64,000 bases of DNA. It comes from WHSW01 sp963705955. Lineage in GTDB: Bacteria > Actinomycetota > Thermoleophilia > Solirubrobacterales > 70-9. How positions within the stretch are numbered: the first letter of the stretch is position 1; every line of letters starts with the position of its first letter. The notes beneath the pieces are model-generated. The model had not been told where the DNA came from. It worked only from the letters and a program-made list of their open reading frames with translations, and did no database searches. Positions 34,301 to 44,520 of the stretch are shown piece after piece. Location of the stretch: the NCBI GenBank assembly GCA_963705955.1, contig CAVPLH010000005.1, positions 367,859-431,858 of the forward strand, in the 5' to 3' direction. Made by a program: the position numbers and the translations under genes.

Positions 34301-36090
34301 GACGGATCGCCCTCCTCCTCGCTCTGCTGGTCGCCGGCGTCGCCGCGCTTGCCTCGGGCGCCGGCGCCGACGACTCGCACACCTACGAGATCGAGATGTA
34401 CAACGCGTTCGGGCTCGTGCCGGGCTCGGACGTGCGGATCGCCGGCGTCAACGCGGGGACGGTCAAGTCGCTCGACATCAACGAGGCGAAGCGCGCCGTG
34501 GTCACGGTCGAGCTCTCGGGCGAGTTCGGCACGCTCGGCAAGGACACCAAGTGCTCCTCCGAGCCGCAGTCGCTGATCGCCGAGTACTTCATCACCTGCG
34601 AGCCGGCCGGGCCTCCGCTGCCCGACGGTGGCCAGATCCCCGCCTCCCAGGTGGCCCAGACGGTCCAGAACGATCTCGTCCAGAACACCCTGCGGGAGTC
34701 GTACAAGCAGCACCTGCAGCTGCTGATCAACGAGTTCGGCACCGCGCTCGCCGGCAACGCCGACAGCCTCAACGAGGCGATCAAGCTCGGCGCTCCGGCG
34801 CTCACGCAGCTGCACAGGATCACCTCGATCCTCGCCTCCCAGAACCGGATCATCCGCGACCTCAACGTGAACTCCGACACCGTGATCGGCGAAGCTCACC
34901 CAGCGCCGCGAGGACGTCGTCCGGTTCATCAAGGAGGCGCGCGACACGGCGGCGGCATCCGCGGCGCGCCGCGACGACCTCTCCCGCGACTTCGGCACCC
35001 TCGACGACTTCCTCGCCGAGCTGCGGCCGACGCTCGCCAAGGTCGAGCAGGTCGCCAGGGTGAACACGCCGCTGCTCACCGACCTGCGCGCCGCGGCCCC
35101 GGGCCTCAACCGCCTCGCCGCTCAACCTGCCCGGGTTCAGCGACGCGACCCGTGCATCACTCGACAGCCTCGGGTCCGCGGCGACGATCGGCAGCACGGC
35201 GCTGCGGCGCGGCCACGACGAGATCAGGCTGCTCGCCGACTCCGGAAAGAAGGCGCCGGTGACGGCCGAGATGCTGGCCGACTTCCTGCGCGACCTCGAC
35301 GACCCGCGGCGCGCGGTCGAGATCGACGACCGCGTCCCGAACGACACCGGGCGTACCGACCCGCAGGCGGGCCAGCAGGACACGAAGGGCTACACAGGCC
35401 TCGAGGGGCTTCTCAACTACGTCTACTACCAGACCGGAGCCCTGAATCAGTTCGACCAGGTCGGGCACCTGCTGCACTTCACGCTCTACGACGTCTTCAG
35501 CGGGCCGTGCGGAAACTTCTCCACCGGGCACGACCCCGAGACCGGTGCCCCGGGCGTCCCGGCGAAGGGCGGTGGCACGACGACGAACATCCTCGATGCC
35601 GCCGATTGCGTCGGCTGGCTCGGCGCGAACCAGCCCGGGCTGAACCAGGACCTGGGCCTGCCGCGTTACGACCCGTCGCGTGTGCCCGAACGGGACCAGC
35701 CCGCAGATCGCCCAGCAGACGCTCTGCGACCCCGGCACGCCGGCCGAGGCCCAGGCGAGGTCCGGCGGCCGGTCGCGCCCCTCGGGCAGCGGGGCCGGGT
35801 CCGGCTCGGCGACGGGATCCGCGCCGGCGGCGCCGCCGAGCGACGGTGCCGGCGGTGGAGCCGCGCCGGGCGGCGGCGGCTCGAGCGGGTCGGGCGCGGG
35901 GCAACCGCAGGGACCAGGCGCCGGCCAGATCCTCGACGACATCCTCAACCTGCCGCCGGACGCGACCGACAACCTGCCGCCGAACCTCCAGGGCGTGCTC
36001 GGAGACGACGGACAGTCCTCCCAGCAGCCGGCCCCGCCGACCGACGGCCAGGCCGCGCAGGACCTCCTCGACTTCCTGTTCAGCAACTGA
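34297..36090 (+). CDS. Mce family protein 2 (frame shifts at 34891, 35120 and 35679)
   Basis: About 596 residues once three single extra bases are removed. The N-terminus is a signal-like helix ending A-S-G-A-G-A-D; the Mce domain has S-D-V-R-I-A-G-V-N-A-G-T-V-K-S-L. A helical rod follows, then a region with L-N-Y-V-Y-Y-Q-T-G-A and G-P-C-G-N-F-S, and finally a long glycine, serine, proline and glutamine-rich tail (around 35750-36060) that is disordered. The tail ends D-L-L-D-F-L-F-S-N. Three shifts in one gene with every conserved piece kept argue for sequence errors. Overlaps the next gene by TGATG. Confidence 0.82.
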
Positions 36091-37770
36091 TGGCCGCCCG
36101 CAACCGAAACCCGTTCGGCTCGTTGACCGCCTCCCCGACGATGGTCGGGGCGGTTACGACGCTGGTCGTCGTCGTCGCCGTCTTCCTCGCCTACAACGCG
36201 AACTCGGGCCTCCCGTTCGTGCCCGTCTACCGCGTCTCGGTCGAGATCCCGGATGGATCCCGGCTGACCGGCAACAACGAGGTCCGGATCGGCGGCAACC
36301 GGGTCGGCGTCGTCGAGTCGATCGACGCCGTGCAGCCCGACCAGCAGACGACGGCCCAGGTCGGCGGCGGGGCGGGCGACGCGGCCGAGACCGCCGCGCC
36401 GGTCGCGCGGCTCAACCTGAAGCTCGACAAGTCGGTCCAGCCACTGCCCGAGGACTCGATCTTCCGGGTTCGCTACCGGTCGACGTTCGGGCTCAAGTAC
36501 CTGGAGATCGTCCGCGGCGAAGGCAAGCCGGCGCCGGAGGGATTCACCTTCGACGGCACCGACGACGACGGCGCCGTCTGCAAGTTGCCGGTCGACCCGC
36601 GGACCTTCACCTCGTCGCTCCCGGCCCACGCAAGGAACGGCTGCTTCCAGCCACAGACCGAGTTCGACCAGATCGCCGACACCTTCGACACCAAGACCCG
36701 CTCCGGCGGTGCGCACCAACCTGACCGGATTCGGCAGCGCGTTCGCGGGGCGCGGGACGTCGCTCAACGACGCGATCTCGAGCCTCGAGCCGCTGTTCCG
36801 CGGGCTGGAGCCGGTGACGCGGGTGCTGAACGACCCGGGCACGCGGCTGCGTGCCTTCTTCCCGGCGCTCGGTCGCACCGCCGAGATCGTCGCCCCGGTG
36901 GCCGAGCAGCAGGCCGACGTCTTCACCCAGGCCGCGATCACGTTCGCGGCGATCTCCTCCGACACGACGGCGCTTCAGGAGACGATCTCGGAGACGGCGC
37001 CGACCCTGCAGACCGGCGTCGAGCTGCTCCCGCGCGAACGCCCCTTCCTCACCGACGTATCGACACTCGGCCGCGCCCTGCGCCCGGGGGTCACCGACCT
37101 GCGAGCGACCCTGCCGATGCTCAACGACGCGATCGACGTCGGCACACCGGTGCTTCGCAACTCACCACCCTCCAACCGGCGGCTGCGCGACGTGCTGCGC
37201 TCGCTCAACCGGCTCGTCTCCGACCCCGCGACGCGGATCTCGCTACAGCGGCTCGGCGACACGTTCGACGTCGCGAAGCCGCTCGCCCAGTACGTCGTCC
37301 CGGCGCAGACCGTCTGCAACTACTGGAACTACTGGTTCACGTTCACCCCGAACGGCCTCTCGGAACGCGACCCGACCGGGTTCACGTTCCGCCAGTCGCT
37401 GACCCTGTTCCCGCAGTCGGCGACCGTCGACGCCCCGGTCGACGGTTACTCGGCTGCGCAGGCGAACGGGCTCTCGGCGAAGTCGCTCGGCGGGGTGTTC
37501 AAGCCGTACGAGATCCCGATCATCCAGGCGCACCCCTACAGCCCGTCGGGGCAGCACGACGCCGACTGCCAGGGCGGCCAGTCCGGGTACGCCTACGGCC
37601 AGGGCCTGGTGCCGGGCCAGTCACCGAGCAATCCGGCCTTCGCCACCGCCGACGAGCCAGGGAGCCGGGGCCCGACGACGCTGTTCTACAACGACGCCAA
37701 CCAGCGCGAGCTGCACGACACGCGGATCGACTCGCGTCAGCCGCAGACCTGGAAGCGGGTGGGCCGATGA
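36090..37770 (+). CDS. Mce family protein 3 (frame shifts at 36705)
   Basis: About 559 residues when one extra base at 36705 is dropped. The N-terminal helix T-M-V-G-A-V-T-T-L-V-V-V-V-A-V-F-L-A-Y is the membrane anchor; the Mce domain carries N-E-V-R-I-G-G-N-R-V-G-V-V-E-S-I. The first half breaks off at D-T-K-T-R-S and the second resumes with V-R-T-N-L-T-G-F-G. The later part ends with a conserved-looking C-N-Y-W-N-Y-W-F-T-F block and a polar tail. Role as for the neighbours: one ring member of a lipid-transport complex. ATGA overlap with protein 4. Confidence 0.87.
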
Positions 37771-39401
37771 GGTCGCACCGCGACCACCGGCTGCCGAACT
37801 GGGTGATCGGGCTCGTGATCGTGATCGTGGCCGCGATCGGCGCCTTCCTCGCGTTCAGCAAGCAGCTGCCGTTCGGCGACCACTTCGAGGTCCGGGCCGT
37901 GTTCGCCTCCGCGCAGAGCCTTCGCCCGAGCTCGCCCGTCAGGATCGCCGGAGTCAACGTCGGCAAGGTGACCTCGATCGAGCCGCTGACCAGCGCGGCT
38001 TCGGGCCAGATCGAGGCGAGCGCCGGGGGCGGCAAACCGGCGCCGCCCGACGGCTCGCCGGGCCAGCAGGCCGCGGTCGTGACGATGGAGCTCGACGACT
38101 CGGCGCTGCCCCTGCACAGCGACGCCACCTTCAAGCTGCGTCCGCGGCTCTTCCTCGAGGGCAACTACTTCGTCGACATGACCCCCGGGAGCCCGAACGC
38201 CGACGAGGTCGATGACGGTCACACGTTCCCGGTCAACCAGACGGCCTACTCGGTGCAGCTCGATCAGGTGCTGACGACGCTGCAGGGCGACGTTCGGACC
38301 GACCTGCAGACGTTCCTCGATCAGCTCGGCAACGCGCTCACCAGGTACGGCGGCGCGGAGGGATTCCGCGAGCTCTACCGGACCTCGCCACCCTCGTTCA
38401 AGTACACCTCGGAGGTCAACCAGGCGGTGCTCGGCACCCAGCCCGGCGACCTCTCGGGAACGATCGACGGCCTCGATCGGGTCCTCCGGGCGCTCGGCAG
38501 CAACGAGCGGACGCTGCAGAGCCTGGTCACCAACTTCCGCATCTTCAGCGGCTCGTTCGCGGCCCAGGATCGGGCACTCGGCGAGGCGATCCAAATCCTG
38601 CCCGACGTGCTCGACTCGGCCGATCCGGCGTTCGCGAACCTGAACGCCTCGTTCCCGCAGCTGCGCGCGTTCGCGCGCGAGGCGCTGCCGGGGGTGCGCT
38701 CGACGCCGGCGACGCTCGACGCCGCGACCCCGTTCGTCGCTCAGGTTCGCGCCCTCGTCTCGAAACGCGAGCTGCGGGGATTGACCGCTGACCTGCGTCC
38801 GACGATCCCGAAGCTCGCCCAGCTCGCGGATCGCAGCGTCGGCTTCTTCGACCGGACGCGCGCTTTGTCGAGTTGCTTCAACGAGGTCGTGATCCCGTGG
38901 TCGGAGAGCACCGTGCAGCCGGTCGATCCCTCGAACCAGTACCCGCACGACCCGGTCGGCAGGGTGTTCGAGGAGACCGCCTACGGCCTCGAGGGGATCG
39001 GCTCGGAGAGCCGCTCGGGCGACGCGAACGGTCAGTACATCCGGGTCGCGGCGGGGGGCGGCACGAACACGGTCAGGATCCCGAACGCGCTGCCGGCGCC
39101 GAACGGCGGCGGTCTCCAGGACGCCGTCGGCCTCAGCACCTTCCCGATCCTCGGGGCGATGCCGCGGATCGAGGACTCGGCGAAGACGCCGTTCAGGCCC
39201 GACTCGCCGTGCGAGCGCCAGCAGCCGCCCAACCTCCAGGCCGGGCTCGGGAGCGGTCCCGAGAGCGGGGGCGCGCCGGCCGTCGACGCCACTCAGGTGC
39301 TGAGCCAGGCCACCCCGCAGGAGATCCGCACGGCCGGGCGCGACTACGGGCTCTCGGGCGCGCAGCTGAAGCCGCTGATGAAGCTGGGGAAGGCGAAGTG
39401 A
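37767..39401 (+). CDS. Mce family protein 4
   Basis: An intact 544-residue Mce protein. Basic N-terminus, transmembrane helix (V-I-G-L-V-I-V-I-V-A-A-I-G-A-F-L-A-F), then the Mce domain with S-P-V-R-I-A-G-V-N-V-G-K-V-T-S-I-E, interrupted by a glycine/alanine-rich insertion of about 30 residues before the last strands. A long alpha-helical section follows, with S-S-C-F-N-E-V-V-I-P-W near residue 370, a block that recurs in actinobacterial Mce proteins. The tail has few prolines and ends M-K-L-G-K-A-K. Translationally coupled on both sides (ATGA, GTGA). Confidence 0.9.
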   Translation: MRSHRDHRLPNWVIGLVIVIVAAIGAFLAFSKQLPFGDHFEVRAVFASAQSLRPSSPVRIAGVNVGKVTSIEPLTSAASGQIEASAGGGKPAPPDGSPGQQAAVVTMELDDSALPLHSDATFKLRPRLFLEGNYFVDMTPGSPNADEVDDGHTFPVNQTAYSVQLDQVLTTLQGDVRTDLQTFLDQLGNALTRYGGAEGFRELYRTSPPSFKYTSEVNQAVLGTQPGDLSGTIDGLDRVLRALGSNERTLQSLVTNFRIFSGSFAAQDRALGEAIQILPDVLDSADPAFANLNASFPQLRAFAREALPGVRSTPATLDAATPFVAQVRALVSKRELRGLTADLRPTIPKLAQLADRSVGFFDRTRALSSCFNEVVIPWSESTVQPVDPSNQYPHDPVGRVFEETAYGLEGIGSESRSGDANGQYIRVAAGGGTNTVRIPNALPAPNGGGLQDAVGLSTFPILGAMPRIEDSAKTPFRPDSPCERQQPPNLQAGLGSGPESGGAPAVDATQVLSQATPQEIRTAGRDYGLSGAQLKPLMKLGKAK

Positions 39402-40726
39402 GGACCGCGATCCGCAAGCATCTGCGCGACTTCGTCGCCGTCGCGGCGTTGCTGGTGATCGGGCTCGCGGTCACCGTCTACATCCTCGAGGAGCAGCGGC
39501 TGCGGATCCCGGTGTTCGAGGAGAAGCCGTTCGAGCTCAAGGCCCAGTTCGACACCGCACAGGCGGTCGTTCCGGGCCAGGGCCAGTCGATCCGGGTCGC
39601 GGGGGTGAAGGTGGGCGACGTCTCGGACGTCGAGCTCGTCGACGGCAAGGGCGTGGTCACGTTCGAGATCGAGCGCAAGTACCTGCCGATCTATAAGGAC
39701 GCAACGATCCTGATGCGCCCGACGACGGCGCTAAAGGACATGTTCTTCGAGCTCGACCCGGGGACGAAGGCTGCCGGCAGCTACGAGGAGGGCGACACGA
39801 TCCCGGCCGCGAATACCGCCCCCGACGTCAACCTCGACGAGATCCTCGGCGCGCTCGACGGCGACAGTCAGGCCTACCTGAAGCTGCTGCTTGTCGGCGC
39901 GGGCCACGGCCTCGACGGCCGCGACAAACAGCTCGGCAAGCTGCTCGGCGGCCTCGGGCCGATCAACCGCGACTTCGCGCGGCTCAACCGGCTCGTCTCA
40001 CAGCGGCGCCAGAACCTCGCCAATCTGATCCACAATCTCGACCTGCTCACCAACCGGGTCGGCATGTCCGACGATGACCTGACCCAGTTGGTCGGATCGG
40101 CAAACGGGGCGCTCGCCCCGATCGCCGAGCAGGATCCGAGCGTGCAGCGGGCGCTGGCCGAGCTCCCAGGCACGCTGACGCAGGCCCGCAGCACCCTCGA
40201 TCAGACGGCGCGTTTTGCGGAAGTGCTCGGCCCGACGTTCGACTCGCTGCGGCCGTTCGCGCGCAACCTCGAGCCGATGAACACGGCGGTGAAACGACTG
40301 TCGACCGACGCGACACCGGTGCTCCGCGACGAGATCCGCCCCTTCGTGCGCGCCGCGCGCAAGCCCGTCGACGACCTCGACCGGGCGGCGGGCGAGTACT
40401 CGGCCGCCGCGCCGCGCCTCAGCGTGGTCACCGACAAGGTCAACCGGCTCGCGAACATGGCCTCGCACAACCCGAACGGGGCCGAGCCGGCGGGAGCCCC
40501 CCACCGCGACGAGGGCTACCTCTACTGGGCCGCATGGCTCGGGCACAACGGCAACACGGTCTTCTCGGCCGGCGACGGCAACGGCTTCTATCGCCGCATC
40601 TACTTCACGCTCGGCTGCGATCAGCTGCTCAACCTCGTCTCCAACGGCACCGGGTCGCTGAACCCGGTCAATCAGATCGTCACCGGCTTCTCGACCCCCG
40701 TCCGCGACCTCCTCTGCCCCCCGTGA
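39398..40726 (+). CDS. Mce family protein 5
   Basis: An intact 442-residue Mce protein, the shortest of the six. The N-terminal helix is V-A-V-A-A-L-L-V-I-G-L-A-V-T-V-Y-I-L; the Mce domain includes S-I-R-V-A-G-V-K-V-G-D-V-S-D-V-E-L. The helical region contains N-L-D-L-L-T-N-R-V-G and ends with a Y-L-Y-W-A-A-W-L-G-H-N-G-N block and G-C-D-Q-L-L-N. Starts at GTG overlapping the stop of protein 4; followed 12 bases later by protein 6. Confidence 0.9.
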   Translation: MRTAIRKHLRDFVAVAALLVIGLAVTVYILEEQRLRIPVFEEKPFELKAQFDTAQAVVPGQGQSIRVAGVKVGDVSDVELVDGKGVVTFEIERKYLPIYKDATILMRPTTALKDMFFELDPGTKAAGSYEEGDTIPAANTAPDVNLDEILGALDGDSQAYLKLLLVGAGHGLDGRDKQLGKLLGGLGPINRDFARLNRLVSQRRQNLANLIHNLDLLTNRVGMSDDDLTQLVGSANGALAPIAEQDPSVQRALAELPGTLTQARSTLDQTARFAEVLGPTFDSLRPFARNLEPMNTAVKRLSTDATPVLRDEIRPFVRAARKPVDDLDRAAGEYSAAAPRLSVVTDKVNRLANMASHNPNGAEPAGAPHRDEGYLYWAAWLGHNGNTVFSAGDGNGFYRRIYFTLGCDQLLNLVSNGTGSLNPVNQIVTGFSTPVRDLLCPP

Positions 40727-40738
40727 GCGTGAGCTGAG

Positions 40739-42346
40739 ATGCAGAAGCAGGCACCCTCGATCGGACGCGTTCTGATCGCGATCGGCTTCACGCTGTCGTG
40801 CTTCGGCCTGATCCTTTTCCTGTGGATCGCGTTCGGCGGCCCGATCCCGCTGAAGCCGGAGAGCTACCGGATCACGGCCTACTTCCCCGAGGCGACCCAG
40901 CTCGCCGAGGAGTCCGACGTGCGGATCGGCGGCGTCTCGGTCGGCAAGGTGAAGTCGATCGCGCTCGCGCCACCGGACAAGCGGGTGAACGGCAAGGACA
41001 CGACCGAGGCGGAGCTCGAGATCGAGCCGCAGTTCGCGCCGATCTCCACCGACGCGCGGGCGATCCTGCGCCAGAAGACGCTGCTCGGGGAGACGTACGT
41101 CGAGCTCACTTCGGGGACGAATCCGGACAAGGCCGCGGCCCCGGTCTCGCTCGGGGCCGCCGCCAACGTCTCCGACGCGCAGTCGGAGTCGGTGAAGTCG
41201 ATCCCCGAGGGTGGCACGCTCGGGATCAGCCGCACCGAGGAGGCGACCCAGATCGACGAGATCTTCAACGCCCTCGACGAGCAGACCCGCACGTCCTTCC
41301 AGCGCTGGCAGCAGAACGCGGCGATCGCGATCAACGGCCGCGGGGCCGACCTCAACGACGCTTTCGGAAACCTCGGCCCCTTCGTCACCGACGCCTCGGA
41401 CATCGTCGACGTGCTCGGCCGCCAGAAGGAGGCGCTGAAGGGACTCGTGCGCGACACCGGGACGGTCTTCGACGCGCTCTCGGCGCGCGACCAGCAGCTG
41501 GCGGGGGCGATTCGAGGCTCCGATGCAACGTTCAGCGCCCTCGCCTCCGAGGATCAGGCACTCGCGCAGTCGTTCCAGATCTTCCCCACGTTCCAGCGCG
41601 AGACCCGGGCGACTCTGCAGCGACTGGACAGCTTCCAGGCCAACACGCGTCCGCTGGTCCAGGACCTGATCCCGGTCGCGCGCGACCTGAGCCCGACGCT
41701 GAGGTCGGTGCGCGAGCTGTCCCCGAACCTGCGCAACCTGTTCATCAAGCTCGGCGAGTTCGAGAAGGCGTCCCGCACGGGCTTCCCGGCGGTCGAGCGC
41801 TTCCTCGGCGGCCTGCGGCCGGTGCTCGACGAGCTCGACCCGTTCCTCGCCAACCTCGACCCGGTGATCCGCTACCTCGAGTTCCAGAAGAGCACCGTGA
41901 CCGACTTCCTCCAGGCGCCCGGCGTCGCGCTCTCGGGGCAGTACTCGGGCGTCGCCGGCGATCCGGCGCCGCGCCACGGCCTCCGCCAGCTCGGCTACAT
42001 AAGTCCCGAGTCGCTCTCGATCTGGCCCAGCCGCCTGCCGCAGAACCGCGGCAACGCCTACCTGGCGCCCGGCGCGCTGAACAGCTACTCGTCGGCCAAG
42101 AACGGGATCTTCCCGAACTTCGACTGCAAGAACACCGACTACGCCACCGGTGCGGCGGCGAGCTCCCAGCCGACCGACGAAGAGCAGATCCTGCCCGGTC
42201 AGTCGGTGCCCGGAGTCAACAACGGCGACCCCCCGGGCACGACTCCGCAGCAGTTCGCCCCCTGCTACATCCAGGGCGACTTCCCCGGCACGGGAGCCGA
42301 CAACTTCGGCAGCGGCCGCAACCCCGAGCTCTTCACCGACCCCTGA
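40739..42346 (+). CDS. Mce family protein 6
   Basis: An intact 535-residue Mce protein and the last of the run. The N-terminal membrane helix is G-F-T-L-S-C-F-G-L-I-L-F-L-W-I-A-F-G-G; the Mce domain has S-D-V-R-I-G-G-V-S-V-G-K-V-K-S-I. The insertion before the last Mce strand and the long helical rod are typical; the C-terminal 130 residues are Cys- and Asn-containing and probably extracellular, including F-D-C-K-N-T-D-Y and F-A-P-C-Y-I-Q-G. GAGCGTGAGCTG precedes ATG. No YrbE-type permease or Mkl ATPase gene occurs on either side. Confidence 0.9.
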   Translation: MQKQAPSIGRVLIAIGFTLSCFGLILFLWIAFGGPIPLKPESYRITAYFPEATQLAEESDVRIGGVSVGKVKSIALAPPDKRVNGKDTTEAELEIEPQFAPISTDARAILRQKTLLGETYVELTSGTNPDKAAAPVSLGAAANVSDAQSESVKSIPEGGTLGISRTEEATQIDEIFNALDEQTRTSFQRWQQNAAIAINGRGADLNDAFGNLGPFVTDASDIVDVLGRQKEALKGLVRDTGTVFDALSARDQQLAGAIRGSDATFSALASEDQALAQSFQIFPTFQRETRATLQRLDSFQANTRPLVQDLIPVARDLSPTLRSVRELSPNLRNLFIKLGEFEKASRTGFPAVERFLGGLRPVLDELDPFLANLDPVIRYLEFQKSTVTDFLQAPGVALSGQYSGVAGDPAPRHGLRQLGYISPESLSIWPSRLPQNRGNAYLAPGALNSYSSAKNGIFPNFDCKNTDYATGAAASSQPTDEEQILPGQSVPGVNNGDPPGTTPQQFAPCYIQGDFPGTGADNFGSGRNPELFTDP

Positions 42347-42414
42347 GAGCAGATTGCGGTGTCGGGGGTAGCCCGCGAATAGGATGAGCCGGAAGTCGCA
42401 GAGAGGAGAGTGCG

Positions 42415-42831
42415 GTGGCGTATTTCAGTGACGCCGATGAGGTCTACGGAACGCTCGGGAAGCTGTTCGCGCAGATCGCCGTCGACCCGGAGCTGGCGCC
42501 GAAGTTCCGTCGCGCGAACACGATCGTTCGCTACCAGTACTCGAATCCCGACTCCGCGATCACCGTCCGCCTCCAGGAGGGCGGCGACGGGGACGTCGAT
42601 TTCGGGGAGTCCGAGATGGAGCCCGAGGTGACGATGGCGATGGAAGCCGACACGGCCCATCTCTTCTGGCTCGGTCACGTCAACGTCACCGTCGCGCTGG
42701 CGCGCGGGCAGATCAAGGCCACCGGGCCGGTCGCCAAGATCCTCAAGCTGGTGCCACTCGCGAAGCCCGTCTTCCCTCGCTACAAGGCGCAGCTCGAGGA
42801 ACAGGGCCGCGCCGACCTGCTCGATGTCTGA
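42415..42831 (+). CDS. SCP2 sterol/lipid-binding domain protein
   Basis: A 138-residue single-domain protein resembling the SCP-2 sterol transfer fold: a first helical strand, then I-T-V-R-L-Q-E-G, P-E-V-T-M-A-M-E-A-D-T-A-H-L-F-W and the closing helix G-P-V-A-K-I-L-K-L-V-P-L. Such proteins bind hydrophobic lipids or sterols in the cytoplasm. It starts at GTG with GAGAGGAGAG ahead, 68 bases after the mce operon, and may receive the lipids that the Mce system handles. An ATAGGAT stretch about 35 bases upstream may be a separate -10 element. Confidence 0.8.
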   Translation: MAYFSDADEVYGTLGKLFAQIAVDPELAPKFRRANTIVRYQYSNPDSAITVRLQEGGDGDVDFGESEMEPEVTMAMEADTAHLFWLGHVNVTVALARGQIKATGPVAKILKLVPLAKPVFPRYKAQLEEQGRADLLDV

Positions 42832-42840
42832 CGCCTCGCC

Positions 42841-43561
42841 GTGTGGCTGGAGCCGTCGCGGATGAACGCCGACGGTTGGGCGGCGATCGTCCAGGGGGTG
42901 GCGACGAAGCGCGGCGTCACCTACGAGCCGATCGGAGGGCTCAATCCTCGCGGCGGCCCGGTCGCGCTCTGTCCGGGGGGCACGAACCGTCTCACCGGAC
43001 AGCTGGCGCCGGAGTTCTGGGGCTCCTCCTGCGACTCCGACGAGCGCCAGGAGGGCGGCCTGTTCTCGAAGACGGTCCTGCCCCGCGCCGTGCTCGCGAA
43101 GGCGCACATGCCCGACCTCGCGCGGGTGGTCCCGATCTTCAACGTCGAGTCGGTCGAGCCGGAGGAGCGGATCGAGCAGGCCGCGAGCCGTCGCAAGGTC
43201 GAGTTCGAGTCGATCGACTTCAACAAGCGTTTCCTCGCCACGGTGCCGTCGGACCACGACCCGGTCGCGCTGCGCGAGCTGTTCAGCCCAGGGTTCCTCG
43301 ACTGGGTGGCCCGGATGCACAACGAGATCGACTTCGGGATCACCGATCGACAGCTCTACTTCAACTGGCGGCTCGCCGAGCGCAGCGCCGACGAGTACGG
43401 GACCGCGCTCGACAACGCCGGCCAGCTGTTCAAGCGGCTCCGAACCGAGATGGAGGAGTCCGGTATCCACACCTATCAGGCGGGCCCCTGGCACGCCGGG
43501 ATCGAACCGTTTCCCGACGCTGGTGGATCGACCCCGGCGGCCCCTAGCCCGCGCGATCTAG
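42841..43561 (+). CDS. Unknown protein downstream of the SCP2 gene (frame shifts near 43516)
   Basis: About 239 residues from GTG 42841. A region F-N-K-R-F-L-A-T-V-P-S-D-H-D-P-V-A-L-R followed by I-D-F-G-I-T-D-R-Q-L-Y-F-N-W vaguely recalls DUF3137-type proteins, but I cannot place it firmly. As read, the frame runs on for 300 further residues antisense to the PPOX gene, which is implausible. Dropping one base near 43516 gives a stop at 43559-43561. Another start, ATG 42825 inside the SCP2 stop (M-S-D-A-S-P), would join if one base near 42838 were extra. Likely co-transcribed with the SCP2 gene. Confidence 0.5.
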
Positions 43562-44520
43562 CCGGCGCGGGCTCGCATCCGGGCCCGGGCGGTCCGGTAG
43601 AAGCGCCAGTGGCGGCTCAGGATCGAGCGGTACCGGCCCAGGCCGCGCGGCAGTTCGAAGCCGCCGACGAGCTTGCGCGGGACGAGCGCCCACTCGCCCT
43701 GCCCGAGCGCGACCAGATCCCCGCGGACCTGGAAGTTCTCCTGCCACTCGAACTCGGGGCCGTGGGCGTGCGCGGTGATGCAGGCCCGGCCCTCGGCGAG
43801 CGGCAGCCCGATCGGCTCGATTCCGACCCGGATCCGGTGGGCGGGCGAGTCGAGTGCGACCGGGACGCGGACCGCGAGCGGGAAGCCGTCGGGCCCGACC
43901 CAGGAGAGGACGGCCATCGGATGGCGGCTCCCCAGCTCCTCGATTCGAGCGTCCCAGGCCACCGATCCGCCGGTCGCCGGGACGTGGGGCTCGGGCGGCT
44001 CCTCGGTATGGCCCGAGCGGACCTCCTCGAGATGCGCGTCGTGGATCTCAGGCTCGGCGAGCGCGTCGCCGCCGGGCCAGACGAAGACGCGCTCCGGGCG
44101 CACCCCGATGTAGATCCGGGCGTAGTACCAGTCGAGGGGCTTTCGCATCGGCTTCGGCGGGTGCATCTTCCTGGTCGCCGGCAGCTTCGCGACCGACTCG
44201 CGCATGTAGCGCTCGCGGTTCGCCGCCAGGTCGTCCTCGTCGACCGCTGCGATGCCCTGGACGAGCACCTGGGCCGGGCGCTCGAGTCCCGACCCGGTGG
44301 GATCGGAGAACAACAGCGCGACCCGCGGGTGACGGCGGGCGTCGTCGGCCTTCTTCGGATAGCCGAGCCCGGTGGTCACGTCGATCGTCGGGCCGCCGTC
44401 GCGGTAGTAGGGCGTCACCGGCCAGGTGATCGGCTGCTGTCGGGCGTCGACGGTGGTCAACTCGGTGGTCACGAAGCGCTCGAAGCACGCGCGGACGTCC
44501 ACCGGGAGCGACCTGGTCAT
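43558..44520 (-). CDS. Pyridoxamine 5'-phosphate oxidase-like flavin-binding protein, two-domain
   Basis: A 320-residue protein built of two split-barrel units. The first has F-V-T-T-E-L-T-T-V-D-A-R, then D-V-T-T-G-L-G-Y-P-K-K-A-D-D-A-R-R-H-P-R-V-A-L-L-F, the FMN/F420-binding pattern of the PPOX superfamily; the second starts H-P-M-A-V-L-S-W-V-G-P-D-G-F-P. Cofactor could be FMN, F420 or heme; the actinobacterial setting makes F420 possible. ATG at 44518-44520 overlaps the stop of the Nudix gene (ATGA), so the two form an operon. Confidence 0.75.
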   Translation of the reverse strand: MTRSLPVDVRACFERFVTTELTTVDARQQPITWPVTPYYRDGGPTIDVTTGLGYPKKADDARRHPRVALLFSDPTGSGLERPAQVLVQGIAAVDEDDLAANRERYMRESVAKLPATRKMHPPKPMRKPLDWYYARIYIGVRPERVFVWPGGDALAEPEIHDAHLEEVRSGHTEEPPEPHVPATGGSVAWDARIEELGSRHPMAVLSWVGPDGFPLAVRVPVALDSPAHRIRVGIEPIGLPLAEGRACITAHAHGPEFEWQENFQVRGDLVALGQGEWALVPRKLVGGFELPRGLGRYRSILSRHWRFYRTARARMRARAG

